Assembly: GCF_902167145.1 (NCBI RefSeq)
Contig: NC_050099.1
Span: forward strand, 240,820,588-240,884,587
Source: Zea mays
Taxonomy: Eukaryota > Streptophyta > Magnoliopsida > Poales > Poaceae
Reading direction: 5' to 3'
DNA length: 64,000 nucleotides
Positions within the stretch are counted from its first letter, which is position 1; every line of letters begins with the position of its first letter. A program made the position numbers and the translations under genes. This document shows positions 44,319 through 55,724 of the stretch, one piece after another. The notes below the pieces were generated by a model. It had not been told where the DNA came from and ran no database searches. It saw only the letters and a program-made list of their open reading frames with translations.

Positions 44319-45090
44319 GACGAATCTGACCAGATCATGAACACCTTATCCTTCAGATCCATAAAATAGGCTGGTGCATTAGTTAGTCCAAATGACATAA
44401 CAGTGAACTCATATAAACCATCTCGGGTCGAGAAATCCGTCTTGGGGATATCCGATGACCTAATCTTCATTTGTTGGTAACCCGATCGGAGATCAATCTT
44501 CGAGAATACCCTAGCATCTCTCATCCGATCAAATAAATCCTCAATGCGGGGTAAAGGGTACTTGTTCTTCACAGTGACATCGTTAAGAGATCTATAATCC
44601 ACGCACATCCTTTGTGATCCATCTTTCTTCTGTACAAACAGAACCGGTGCTCCCCAAGTTGAGGAACTCGAACGAATGTACCCAGCCTCTTGTAATTCCA
44701 TTAATTGCTTCTTAAGTTCCTTTAGCTCTTCTACGGACATCATGTATGACCGTTTAGAAATAGGGGCGGTTCCAGGTAAGAGATCAATGACAAACTCAAC
44801 TTCTCTATCAGGTGGCATCCCTGGTAACTCCTTTGGGAAGACATCCAGAAAATCTCTAACCACATGGATGTTGTCACCAACAAACTTCCCATCTACTAAG
44901 AATGTCGCTAGTCTGGTGTCAGTAGTTACTGCAATTTCAACTTCAAATCTTTCTCCTTTGGAACTGGTGAGTGCTACGGTTCCCTTAGCATAGTGTATAA
45001 ACTGCCTTTGCCTTTCTTAACCATGACATACCAAGGATCACGTCTATAGTGCTCTCTTCTAACACTATAGGGGTAGCCCATCTGCGTTAG
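44309..45090 (-). pseudogene. Element G protease remnant and RT N-terminal half
   Basis: From the right: a short protease C-terminal remnant (TIDVILGMSWL, near 45040), a frame break, the linker [20 protein letters not shown], then [96 protein letters not shown]. The frame is lost just before the catalytic IDD by a small indel, so RT cannot be made as one chain. The Asp-containing protease active site and all of gag are absent upstream. Confidence 0.88.
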
Positions 45091-45543
45091 AAACATAGGG
45101 TACGAAAGAAAGGACTGTAGACAAGGCAGGTGATTACGAATTATGTTACTTTGGGGGATTCATTAGCTAAGTGTGTTGCCTACTAAAGCTAATTCATTAC
45201 CTTATAGTGGTACATGCTAAGATGCCCAACTATAATGTTTCAATCAATCAAAGAAGCAAATCATGCATTGTTCATCAGCACAATCAACCAACATTTTTTT
45301 TTAATAGAGAAAATAATTTTAATTTTTGTCTTAGGTCTCCTATCCCTTAAAAAGGTTATAAATGTATGATTCCAAGGTGTGAAATCCTTCTTGTCTCAGA
45401 GTAGAAAAGGTAAGAATGATCAGAGTAGAACAGTAGAAGGTGAGACAGGATCAAGATAAGGTAAGTATAGAATGAATCAGAGTAAGGTAAGTAGTGAAGG
45501 GTTTGTCCATTTCTATCTAGGTCTCGTCCTACAGTCAACATTT
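45091..45543 (-). other. Leader of element G with gag deletion junction
   Basis: Non-coding minus-strand leader after the PBS. It includes GAAATGTTGACTGTAGGACG and GGAATCATACATTTATAACC, the counterpart of the B leader. It joins the protease remnant near 45090; several hundred codons of gag that should lie between are missing. Confidence 0.75.
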
Positions 45544-45555
45544 CCTCTAATACCA
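45544..45555 (-). other. Primer binding site of element G
   Basis: The minus strand reads TGGTATTAGAGG four bases after the LTR end, one or two changes from the initiator-Met PBS. Confidence 0.82.
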
Positions 45556-45559
45556 CTTC

Positions 45560-48500
45560 TGTCACACCCGGCTTTAAGGAACAAAGCCATGTGCATCTCA
45601 TACATGCGCCAAAAAGACAACATATATAATAACAGAGTGTATAGAGATAAATGTCATAAAACATCAGAGTATTTATTACATAGCGGAAGACTTATTACAA
45701 AATAAAAGAATAAATATAAAACGAACTAAGGATCGTCGGCGCCCATGTCAACTGAGAAACGCCACCTAGATCAGATCATACTCCTCGCCTTGTGGCTCCT
45801 CCTGAACCACCTGCTCTTCTCCTGTGGGGGGGTGAGACAGCAAGGGTGAGCTCACACATGATCATCGCTCAACAAGTTGTGGGGAATAATGTGACATAAA
45901 CTCACCAAAGGTGGGAGCTCATGGAGTGTAAGGCTTATCAAAGAGAATGGTTAAAGCTGAGCATTGCTTTTAATGTTGGTCAAACTTTTATTAGCAATTA
46001 CTAGATGTAAGTAAATACCAAACCTTAATAAATAATAGAACAAAATTAATAATAAACCCATGCATATGCAAATGACAAAATTGAATTTAAGTTCCATAAT
46101 TTAATCATCAGAGAGTCCTGAGCTGCTCATGACCGTGAGCTCGGCTAGTATACCAGTTTTACACTCTGCAGAGGTTGTACCCTTTACCCACAAGTCATGC
46201 TACCCATCTGCCAAGGGGTCGCGAATCCCATACACCTCTACCTATGAAGCGCGGCAGGGCAACACTACGAGGCCTTTACAAAGTTCCACTAGCTTCCGAA
46301 AACCCGCTACAGTTTATAGGAAGTTCCAATGCAGGGTTCTTGGCTGACCGCCATCGCAGCAAAATCAACCAAGGACCTCCCTACACTGACCACTCCCCTA
46401 CTGCCCTTGCCCCTTTCGGGTAAGGTAGTCTTCCACTAGCTTTCCTAATTAGTTAGCCAAGGGCGTCCCATTAAACCCTTGTGGTGGCACGTGTTACTCA
46501 AGTTAAGCTCTATGTTCCAATTAACATTAATGATCTCAACATGAACATAAATAGAATAACAAAAAGAATTGGAACATAGAGGTAATAAATGATTATCCCA
46601 AAACCAGGTAAAGCAATAGCAAACTACCCAAGTGAATCAGGGGTAAACAAGGTAATGAGATAAACAATCTAGGGTGACCTATTGGGTCCCATCAAAATTA
46701 ACCTATGCATGAGTGAATGATAATTAGAGAAAATTATTGGGTAAAAAGTGGTCAAGGGCACAACTTGCCTTCAATGAGCTCCTGCTCAGCTACTTCAATC
46801 TGCTGCTCACCAAGATCCTCGGTCACGGGCTCTTCTACTCGCCACAATACAAACAAGCACAGTATATAGAGGAAATTAACATCACACCAAACATGAAAGC
46901 AAAATACACAGTAATATTCTACATACTAAAATAGAATCCTAGGAACAGGAATCATAATTTTTGGAGTTATAGATTTTAAGTTATGGATTTTCAAAGGTTT
47001 TATGTGTTTTAAATAGGATTAAGTGTGAGATTAATTTTCTTACTGTTGTCATGATAAAATAGGGGCTCTGAGTGATAGAGAATAAAATTATAAAATTTTA
47101 GAAACTGGAATGAAGTGATTTGGAGTTAGTATGAATTTTCTATGAATTATTGAAGTTCTAGCCATTATTTTCCTATTAAAAATCCATTTATAAATTATTT
47201 TCTCTGGTTTTATAATGTTCTGGACTGGGCCTCAAATCTAGATAAACCCAGGGGGCTCGGGGTAAGAATCCAGAGACACAGGGAATATCACTGGTGGACG
47301 GCGGGTTGAATCTCTAATTACCAGGGGGTTCTTTAACAAAAGTGCCCGCGAAGGGGTATGGTTGATTCCTGGTCGTCCGATTAAGCGCGGATGGCGCGGA
47401 TTAGATCTATCCTCGATCGAAACGGTACGCAGTGAAAACCACACGATCCAAGATCAACGGTATAGGCCATACATGCAGCGGACTCGCTCTGAGCGGCACG
47501 ATCGGATCAAACGGCCCAGATCCAATGCCCAACTCGGCCCCACTAAGGCTCACTCGGAGCCGTTCATCAATAGATGGACGCTCACCCTTCCCCCCAACTC
47601 CAGTAGCTGAGCGCGGCGGCGCCCAAGCTACACGGCGGCGCATCACCGGCGCAGAAGCGGCCCAGCGGTCCGAGTGCTAGTTCCACCCCGCGCATGGTGA
47701 TTCAGAGCGAGATCACAAGGGTGACACAACTCGGTTCTCTGCTAAGGTGATTGATGGAGCAGAATGCTCCACCCACAATGGCGGACGACGCCGAACCCGA
47801 GCCATGGCCGACCATCACCCACATTCAGAAATTTCGCCCCCAATTCGCAACTAACGTATAATTTACAGAGAAGAGGAGTGGGCGAACCATACCGAGGGTG
47901 TTCTTACCGGAGTTAGGGCGATTGTGATAGGCGAGCGGCGGGGCAAGGCGGAACCGAGGCGGAGTACCTCTCCGGTGAGAGATTCATAACGCCACCATTG
48001 TCCACAGCGCCATTGCTTGCCGGTACCAACTCCGCCACGCTCCAACACCCACCAGCGTGCCCGAAATCGACCGAGGCACCCCACCGTTAGACGCCCGCGG
48101 CGATTCTCTCGTCAACACAAAGCTCAGCGGACACTGCAATGGCGGACGGTTCTAGAAGAGGTGGAGGGTTGCGGCGCGACTTGGTTTGGGTGGAGGATGA
48201 TGTGAGGGATGGTTTAATACGGCTGCGCATGGTAGCCAGGTAGAGGGGAAGTGGTTGAGTTAGAGCATGCGGCGGCGGAGAAGTCGGCCGCGCAGTGCGG
48301 ACTGATTCGTTTTCGGTTGGAGATGGATCTGGCTTCGGGGGCCCATCGGTCAGTGGCACAGAGGAGCGCACGCGCGCGATTCGCGGCTGACGGCAGGGTC
48401 CCACACGACAGCGATCCGCGGGAACGCGTGATGCGGCGTGAGTATGGACAGCGGGGCCCACAAGTCGGCGCCTGGTTCATGTAGCTGGGCTGTGCGGCAT

Positions 48501-49011
48501 GGAGTTAATGGGCCAAATTGGGATATAAGGCCCAGGTAAGCTTTCTCTTTATTTTTTTTTCTTTTCCTTTTCCTTTCTTTTTATGTTTTATTTTCTGTTT
48601 TCTTTTATTCATAATTATTTTGAATCCAATTTTAATTTGAATATAAGTTTCACCTTTGAACCAAATATACAAGTTCAAACCCTAATGTAGGAATATATTT
48701 TTATTTCCTTACCTTTATCTAAGTACTATTTGTTTGCTTCTCTTTTCTAAATTCTAGGATTCCCTTTTAAATTCTAAATTTACACTTTGGGACTGTAGTA
48801 AATTTCTTTTCCCATTATTCTATGTTGTCACAAAATGCACACAAGATAAAATCCAGCATGATACATATTTTAGTAGCTTTTATGTTATTAATTATTTGTT
48901 TTTTTTACATAGGGTGTTCACATGTGATGATGCATAAAGGTCAAACCCATGCAAGGAGAAATTGTTTCTCTATTGGTATTATTTCTAGCAAATTACAAAG
49001 TGAGTGTTACA
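45560..49011 (-). repeat. Element G 5' LTR
   Basis: 3452 bp, TGTCACACCC...GTGTTACA as read on the plus strand, the partner of 38500-41949. Confidence 0.93.
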
Positions 49012-49016
49012 GTTGT
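49012..49016. other. Target-site duplication of element G, right copy
   Basis: GTTGT, identical to 38495-38499. Confidence 0.93.
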
Positions 49017-51631
49017 GGTTGCTCATGTGATCGCCAGGGTGGGGTTTCGCCGGAGCTGTACCGTATGCGTGTCGGGCCGCCATGGGGGGAAGACGTTCCT
49101 GTGTGGTTGTTCTGGTGTCAGCTGGGGACCTTGGGGCATCGCTGATCCTCGGGGCAGGTGCTCACGGGAGTAGCTAGTCGTGGGAGTCCTTGGCGCCGTC
49201 GCAATTCCTCACTAGGGCCGGATTGCACTACTCCAGCGACTTCTGCCGTGGGGAACTGTGGCGCCGCTGCTGTGGTGGGCGCATGCCTTCGCGATGGTGA
49301 CTGGGGAAGGGATAAAGTGTGATGGATGTTCATCACGGAACCAACGACTCAGATTAAGTGACAGATACCCTTTCGCCTCGTTAAGTAACGGCCGTGGATT
49401 TCAGATCCTATGGCAATCATCATGTACCGGTTCATAAAAAGGATTGTGTAATCTACATCGTTGATTCTGCATCCAATGGTGCTCGTTGGTCGATACCCCT
49501 TCGGCTGATAAATTTGCATAAGAGCCCCTGCCCTTTACACTAATCAACCCGCAGTACACCTCTGGGTTGTTCTGAGTCTAGGGAAAACTTCTGGTTCCGC
49601 CCCTGTTGTTCTCTGTAATTAGTGCTCGGCCCCGAGAACAAAGAAATTGGATAAATAAATTTAGAAATTGATTTTTAATACAAAAATAAATCTTGAAACT
49701 TGTATAATTCATATCTAATTCATCTTAACTCCAAATTGATCCATTTCAGTTGCAATAATTTTGCTTTAATATTGTTTATCATCTAGTACCTTTATTTAGC
49801 CATGAAACTTGAATTAAAATTATTCACTTGATAACTCTATCCTAGGTACCAAATAACTTCGGAAAATCCTAAATAATTCATTTTAACTCTGTTTCAATCC
49901 GTTCAAGTTGCGCTAGCTTCATATGAATATTTATTATGCAGTAACAGTATTAATTATACCATATTGCAAAATTTTATAGTTAGATATTTGTTTAACCTAT
50001 GTTAGTAGATTTACCCCTTTTAATCAAAGTTAATCTGTCTATAATTATAAGAGGACTAAAATATGATTTCTAATTAAGTCATAACTTAAATTAAGGTTGA
50101 AATTAGTTATTAGGATATCTTACTCACATGGTTCATAATAATCAACATAAAATCTAGTTTTCCGGTTTAATCACATAAATCTTCCATAAGTCATAACTTT
50201 ATAGTCGTAACTCCGATTTTAACCATTCTCGAACCCACGATCTCGTAGCTTCGCATAGATCATTATTATTTAGTTTGTACTTATGTTTGATGTGATGTTA
50301 ATTTTGCCTATGCCATGTTAGTTTGTATTGCTATGATTAGCAGTGAGGTCACGAGTCATCTGAAGATCATCCTGGTACCTGGAATCTCAAGGTCCAGGCA
50401 AGTTGTGCCCTTGATCACTTTTATTTACCTAATAATGTTCTTTATGATCATTTATTCATGCATAGGCTTAATTTTGATGGGACCCAATAGGTCACCCTAG
50501 TTTGGTTATCTTGTTACCTTGTTCACCCCTGAATCATTTGGGTAGTTTTGCTATTGCTCTATATGGTTTTGGGATTAATATTACATTATGTTCGTGTTCC
50601 AATTATTCTATTGTTTTATTTTTTATTCATGTCAAGATCATTATTTTTAATTGGAACATGGAGCTTAACTTGAGAAACACGTGCCACCACAAGGGTGGAA
50701 TGGGACGCCCTTGACTGACTAATTAGGAAAGCTAGTGGAAGACTACCTTACCCGAAAGGGGCAAGGGCAGTAGGGGAGTAGGTGTGTAGGGAGGTTCTCG
50801 GGTTGATTTTGCTGCGATGGCGGTCATATGAGGGATTCCTACATTGCTCTTCCTAGAACTGTAGCGGGTTTTCGGAAGCTAGTGGAACTCTGTAAAGGCC
50901 TCGTAGTGGATCCCTAGCCATTCATCTCGGAAGTGTCTAAGGGCCTTGCAAACCCTGGCGACATGGGATACACGACTTGTGGGTACAAGGTACAACCTCT
51001 GCAGAGTGTAAAACTGGTATACTAGTCGTGCTCGCGGTCACGAGCAGCTCAGGACTCTCGCATGATTAAATTATGGAACTAAATTCAATTTGTCATTTGC
51101 ATTGCATGGGATTTATTATTAATTTTGTTCTATTATTATTATTATTATGGTTTGGTATTTACTTACATCTAGTAATTGCTAATAAATTTTTTGACCAACT
51201 TTAAAAGCAATGCTCAGCTTTAACCATTCTCTTTGGTAAGCCTTACACTTCATATGAACTCCCACCTTTGGTGAGTTCATGCACATTATTCCCCACAACT
51301 TGTTGAGCTATGAACGTATGTGAGCTCACCCTTGCTATCTCACACCCCCCACAGGTCATGAACAGGTACCACAGGATGAGGTGCATGGAGGATGTTGTGA
51401 TGTGTCCGTGAGATGTCTAGGTCGTCGTCTCCCAGTCAACTTTGGGTTGCTGGATCGTTGTCTCCTCACGATGTAATTATTTATTTATTTTGTATAGAAC
51501 TCCTATTATATAATAAAGTTGTGACATTTGTTTCTGTACCATGATTCATCATATGTGTGAGACTTGGTCCCAGCACACCTGGTGATTATGTTCGCGCTCG
51601 GGTCTTGGTGCTCCGAAACCCGGGTGTGACA
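49017..51631 (+). repeat. Element B 3' LTR, second part
   Basis: It resumes at GGTTGCTCATGTG and matches the 5' LTR to its end, finishing CCCGGGTGTGACA. TSD TCAAT follows at 51632-51636. The total with 37401-38499 is about 3.71 kb. Confidence 0.92.
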
Positions 51632-51636
51632 TCAAT
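51632..51636. other. Target-site duplication of element B, right copy
   Basis: TCAAT, also the Ile-Asp codons of the element A RT catalytic motif on the minus strand. Confidence 0.92.
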
Positions 51637-52206
51637 GAACACTACTACGAAATAGTTGAGGTAGTCCATGAACACACTATTCATCAAGTACATGAATAAA
51701 GCTGGCGCATTCGTCAATTCAAATGACATGACAGTGAATTCATATAGTCCATATTTGGTGATGAATGCGGTCTTCGGTATATCCGAAGGTCGGATCCTAA
51801 GCTGATGGTAACCTGACCTCAGATCTATCTTCGAGAACACACTGGCTCCTCTCAACTGATCGAACAGATCTTCAATTCTGGGTAGGGGGTACATGTTCTT
51901 GATAGTGACTTCATTCAAAGATCTGTAACCAATGCACATTCTCTTTGTCCCATCTTTCTTCTCCACAAATAATACTGGGGCAGCCCAAGGCGAGGTACTT
52001 GGTCTGATGTAGCCTTTCTCTAACAACTCATCAATCTTCTTCTTGAGTTCCACTAATTCTGGTCCGGACATTCGATAGGCTCTCTTGGAATTAGGGGCGG
52101 TGCTAGGTATAAGCTCTATGGCAAATTCAACTTTCCTTTCAGGTGGCATGCCTGGTAAATCCTCGAGAAACACATCCGGGAATTCTGATTCTACTTTGAT
52201 AGCTTC
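51637..52206 (-). pseudogene. Element A RT N-terminal half, cut by element B
   Basis: [80 protein letters not shown], then YFVVVFID where element B enters. CIGYRSL has Gly where the catalytic first Asp of RT (CIDYRSL) is expected. It joins the protease frame at 52207 through a TGA, likely a former CGA Arg codon. The continuation of RT is at 4334-5455. Confidence 0.9.
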
Positions 52207-52686
52207 TCATGGCTCGATTTCCTCAATATGGGCGGTGATCTGGTGACAGCTTCTTTTCCTTGCTCTAGACAAGACTAACTCCACTAACACTTCCTCTCCT
52301 GATAAGGACACTAACTTCACAGTCCTCTTGTCACAGTTAAGGCTTGCTTGATATTTGGTTAGCCAATTCATCCCTAGGATGACATATATGGTTACATCTC
52401 GGGTACCCATTACTATCAAATCAGAGGGGAACTCTATCCCACTTATTTGAACTCTTTCACTGGGGAAAAATCTATCAGTTTGGGTCCTCCCACCAATCGA
52501 ACTAACCCTCATAGGTGGATACATGGGTGCTACTGGTATATTGTGTGTTTCTACCCATGATGCAGTCACAAAAGAATGTGTTGCTCCAGTATCAAATAAC
52601 ACATTTGTAGAATGGGATTCGACTGGGAACGTACCTAGTGCCACTCCTGGGGTCTCCTGGACTATGTCGGCCTCTAGGTGGTTCAC
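52207..52686 (-). pseudogene. Element A aspartic protease
   Basis: HLEADIVQETPGVALGTFPV, then the catalytic LFDTGATHSFVTASW with an intact Asp-Thr-Gly, and VTIYVILGMNWLTKYQASLN, the conserved ILGMDWL-type motif with Asn at the Asp position. It runs to RKRSCHQITAHIEEIEP before the stop that leads into RT. By eye it is complete in one frame and upstream in the same frame as gag. Confidence 0.88.
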
Positions 52687-53334
52687 CTTTCCGTACTGGG
52701 CACGAGGGTACCCACGGTTGTTGCCTCCTTGTTGAGGTGCATTCTGTCTTGCAGGGGCATTGGGAGCTGACTGCTGCTAAGATGCTCTCTTTGGGCAATG
52801 ATTCGCCCAGTGGCCTTGTTCCCCATAGTGGAAACATCCATGGCCTCCTCCTTGCGCTGGAGCTGCTTGGTTGTTCTGGTTGGTCACTGGGGCAGGAAGG
52901 CGAGGTGCCTGGTTGCTCTAGTGGTATTGCTACTGCTGCTGCTGAGGGAACTGTCTCTGGTACTACTGCTGGTGCTGACGCTGATGCTGGTGACCTTGCT
53001 TGAACTACTGAGGTGGGTTTCCTGAGTAACAGGGATGACTGCTACTCTCGGCCTGAGATCAACCAATCTTGTGTTTCTTGTCCTCCATCTTCCGGCGCTT
53101 CGTCTCGATCATTATGGCTCTGTCAATCAAATGTTGGAAGGTAGGGAAAGTGTGGTTCATCAACTGGTATTGCTTCTTAGCATATGTATTGACATCCTCG
53201 GGTGCATAGCGTGACAACTGCAGAAATTTGTCCCTATACTCACTAACAGACAGGGGGCTTGCTTCAACGCTAGAAATTCCTCCTTCCTCACGATCATCAA
53301 TCCTTCGGGCACATGATAACGACGCTAGAAACAT
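52687..53334 (-). pseudogene. Element A gag C-terminal part with zinc knuckle, truncated
   Basis: Capsid end: SVSEYRDKFLQLSRYAPEDV followed by QYQLMNHTFPTFQHLIDRAI; about a dozen residues usual between these are missing. A Gln-rich tract (about 52890-53000) and a knuckle CFHYGEQGHWANHCP follow, in which the second Cys is Tyr. Two stops sit in the Gln-rich part. N-terminal gag sequence stops at about 53280-53334, where similarity breaks and the hAT-related sequence begins. Confidence 0.83.
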
Positions 53335-53399
53335 AATTCTTTTATATCAACTGAATATATGTGGTTTTCACATGTGTGGTAGGCCGTGAGGAACCAGTG

Positions 53400-55599
53400 C
53401 GCGCCACCTTGACGGTGATGGAACTGGTGCTCCGGCCTCTGGGGTGGAGCAAGATGTTGGTGGTGAGAATAGTCCATCTCAGTTCATCAACAATGATCTG
53501 AGGATTGTGCCCTTTGATGAGAATGGTCCATCTTAGTCCATTAACAATGGTAGCAGTGTCGCCCCTATTAACTTAGAGGAGGGTGATACTACCAACAATG
53601 CTTTCGGAGATGCAAATACTTCAGAAAATGCTGATGGTAAGAAGCATAAAAGAATTTGCACATCTAAAGTGTGGCAGGATTTTGAACCACTATACAATAC
53701 TATAGACGGCAAGAGGATCAGGTATGGTGGTAAGTGTCACTGGTGCAAATGTACATTGAGTGTTGTGTCTACTAGTGGTACTGGTCATTTGCTTAGGCAT
53801 CAACGTGATTGCAAAGTTAAGATTGCTAAGCAGGGCAAGCAGTCAATCCTTAAGTTATACCCTGATAGTTCTATGTGTAACTGGGATTACTGTCCAGATC
53901 GTGCTAGAACTCAGATGTGTAGGTTGATTGCTATCCTTGATTTTCTTCTTAATTTTTCTAAGTCACCTTCTTTTGAAGAGTATATTAGACTATCTCATAA
54001 TCATGTCTTTGAAAAAGTATCTAGACAAACCACCTCTAGAGACTTTGTTAAGTTCTTTACTGATCTGCGTACGAAAGTTGTTGAATGCTTGCAATCTGTT
54101 ACTTCTATTGTAATTACGTCTAATATTTGGAGTGGTAATGCTAAGGAGGACTATCTTAGTGTGGTTGCTCATTATGTTTCTAAGGACTGGCTATTAGAAA
54201 AGAGAGTAATTGGGCTTAAACTAATTGAAACATCTCACACTAGTGAGAACATTGCCGAGAGGGTTATGACTGTGCTTGAGGATTATGGAGTAGTTAATAA
54301 AGATTTTTCTATCACTTTGGACAATTCCTCTTCCAATTCTAAGGCAATGGAGAAGCTTAGTCCATTATTGTATAGTTATGTTGGTACTTTATTCTTGTAT
54401 CAATGTTGTGCTTGTCATATTATAAACCTGATTGTGAAGTGTGGCTTGAAAAGGCTAAACCCTTACCTTGATTCATTTAGAACTGCAATAGTTTTCTTGA
54501 ATGCATCTAATCAACGTATTCCTGCATTTAAGGGCTACTGTGTTGCTATGAATGTGTGCCCTCGTAAGTTTGGCATTGACATGGCTGTGAGATGGAATTC
54601 TACATACCTTATGCTTAAGCATTAGTTCCTTACAAGAAACCTTTGGTGTCTTCATGGACACTAACTATCCTAGAAAACCAGGTGAGCCTAATCTGTTGAC
54701 CAATTCACATTGGTATGTAGCGAAAAAGTTGCTTGAGTTTCTTGAACTGTTTTATGATGCTACTGTTACTCTTTCTGGTTTTACTATCCTACATCTCCAC
54801 TTATAATGCATAACATCCTTGATATTGTCCAGCATTTAAATCAATATGAGAATGATGCGTTGCTTAGACATGTTGTTGCTCCTATGGAGTCTAAGTTTCT
54901 TAAGTACTGGAGGGATATTCCTACCCTCTATGCATTTGCTTTTATGTTAGATCCTAGAGCCAAACTAAGGGGTTTCAGCAATATCTTGAGATTATTATAT
55001 GGGCTATCTAGTACTGACTACTCACTTTACTATACCTTTGTGAAAACTGAATTGTCTACAATGTTTAATAAATATGATCTGAAGTTTGGTGCAGTTAGGC
55101 AGCAAGTGCCCCCTCCTCCAACTGTCACAGGTAAAAGAAAACAAAACTGGGGATTCATTTATGCATCTGATTGTACCTCTGAGTTCCCATATCCTAGTTC
55201 TACCACACCTAACCTTGGTAGTGGAACATCAGCATCTGCTTTGCTTCAACAAGCACATTCTAGTGCTGGCCTTAGTTTACTTGACACAGAGTTGTCCTCC
55301 TACCTGGATAGTGACACTTTGCAATAAACTGGTGGCATGAACATAAGTTGTCCTATCCTGTTCTCTCCATCTTAGCTAGGGATGTTATTTCTGTTCCTGT
55401 TTCAACTATATCCTCACAATCTGCATTTAGTCTCTGTGGCAGCATAATCGAGGAACGACGAAGGCGCCTAGCACCAGAAATAGTAGAGATGCTTCTTTGC
55501 ATGAAAGACTGGGAACTTGGCGAAGCTAGAGGGCAGCACTGTACATAGGACTAAGAACTTGAAGACGCATTTGAAGGACTTTATCTTAATGACCCTTAG
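53400..55599 (+). pseudogene. hAT superfamily transposase, broken
   Basis: Order: a disordered N-terminus (a stop near 53537), BED-type zinc finger (CHWCKCTL...HLLRHQRDC, about 53735-53810), RNase H-like core at 53930-54625, then a stop, a frameshifted segment (GEPNLLTNSHWYVAKKLLEF), another shift near 54781, and an open part at 54806-55327 (FLKYWRDIPTLYAFAFMLDP). The dimerisation domain is in a further frame at 55335-55548 (HEHKLSYPVLSILARDVISV, IIEERRRRLAPEIVEML), ending ELEDAFEGLYLND at 55599. The first catalytic Asp (usually SDIWSG) reads TSNIWSG; LDNSSSN keeps the second Asp; the catalytic Glu (usually SSESAFS) reads SSQSAFS. An acidic stretch before NWWHEH appears deleted. Similar to plant Tam3/Tip-type hAT proteins. 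Confidence 0.88.
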
Positions 55600-55724
55600 G
55601 ACTTTTATCTTCCTAGTTCCTACTCCATTTTGTTGATATGGAAATCTGGTGATGTAAGTTGTAATATGTAACTGAACAATCTTGACATGAACTATTAAAT
55701 TAGAGCTGGGATGTACTCTTTTTT

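Larger units (their letters stand above)
38500..49011 (-). mobile_element. Element G: young, gag-deleted Tekay chromovirus inside the B 3' LTR
   Basis: Bounded by TGTCACACCC and GTGTTACA with TSD GTTGT; minus-strand orientation. The LTRs are 38500-41949 (3') and 45560-49011 (5'), and the internal region is only 3.6 kb. The order from the 5' side is PBS, leader, a protease C-terminal remnant, RT, RNase H, integrase, chromodomain, PPT. Gag and the protease active site are missing. By eye the LTRs differ at about 13 substitutions and a few short indels over 3.45 kb, so insertion is recent relative to the other elements here. Confidence 0.93.
5456..51631 (+). mobile_element. Element B: non-autonomous Ty3/gypsy LTR retrotransposon with large LTRs, carrying nested insertions
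   Basis: The boundaries are TG at 5456 and CA at 51631, flanked by 5-bp TSDs (TCAAT). It has two LTRs of about 3.7 kb, a Met-initiator-type PBS and a polypurine tract. Once the nested elements are removed, the internal region is only about 2.1 kb (9176-10630 and 36778-37400) and encodes no recognisable gag or pol. It therefore has the form of a large non-autonomous derivative (LARD-like). Leader, PBS and PPT contexts match those of Tekay element G, so it probably moved using proteins from that family. Element C sits in its internal region and element G in its 3' LTR. Confidence 0.88.
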
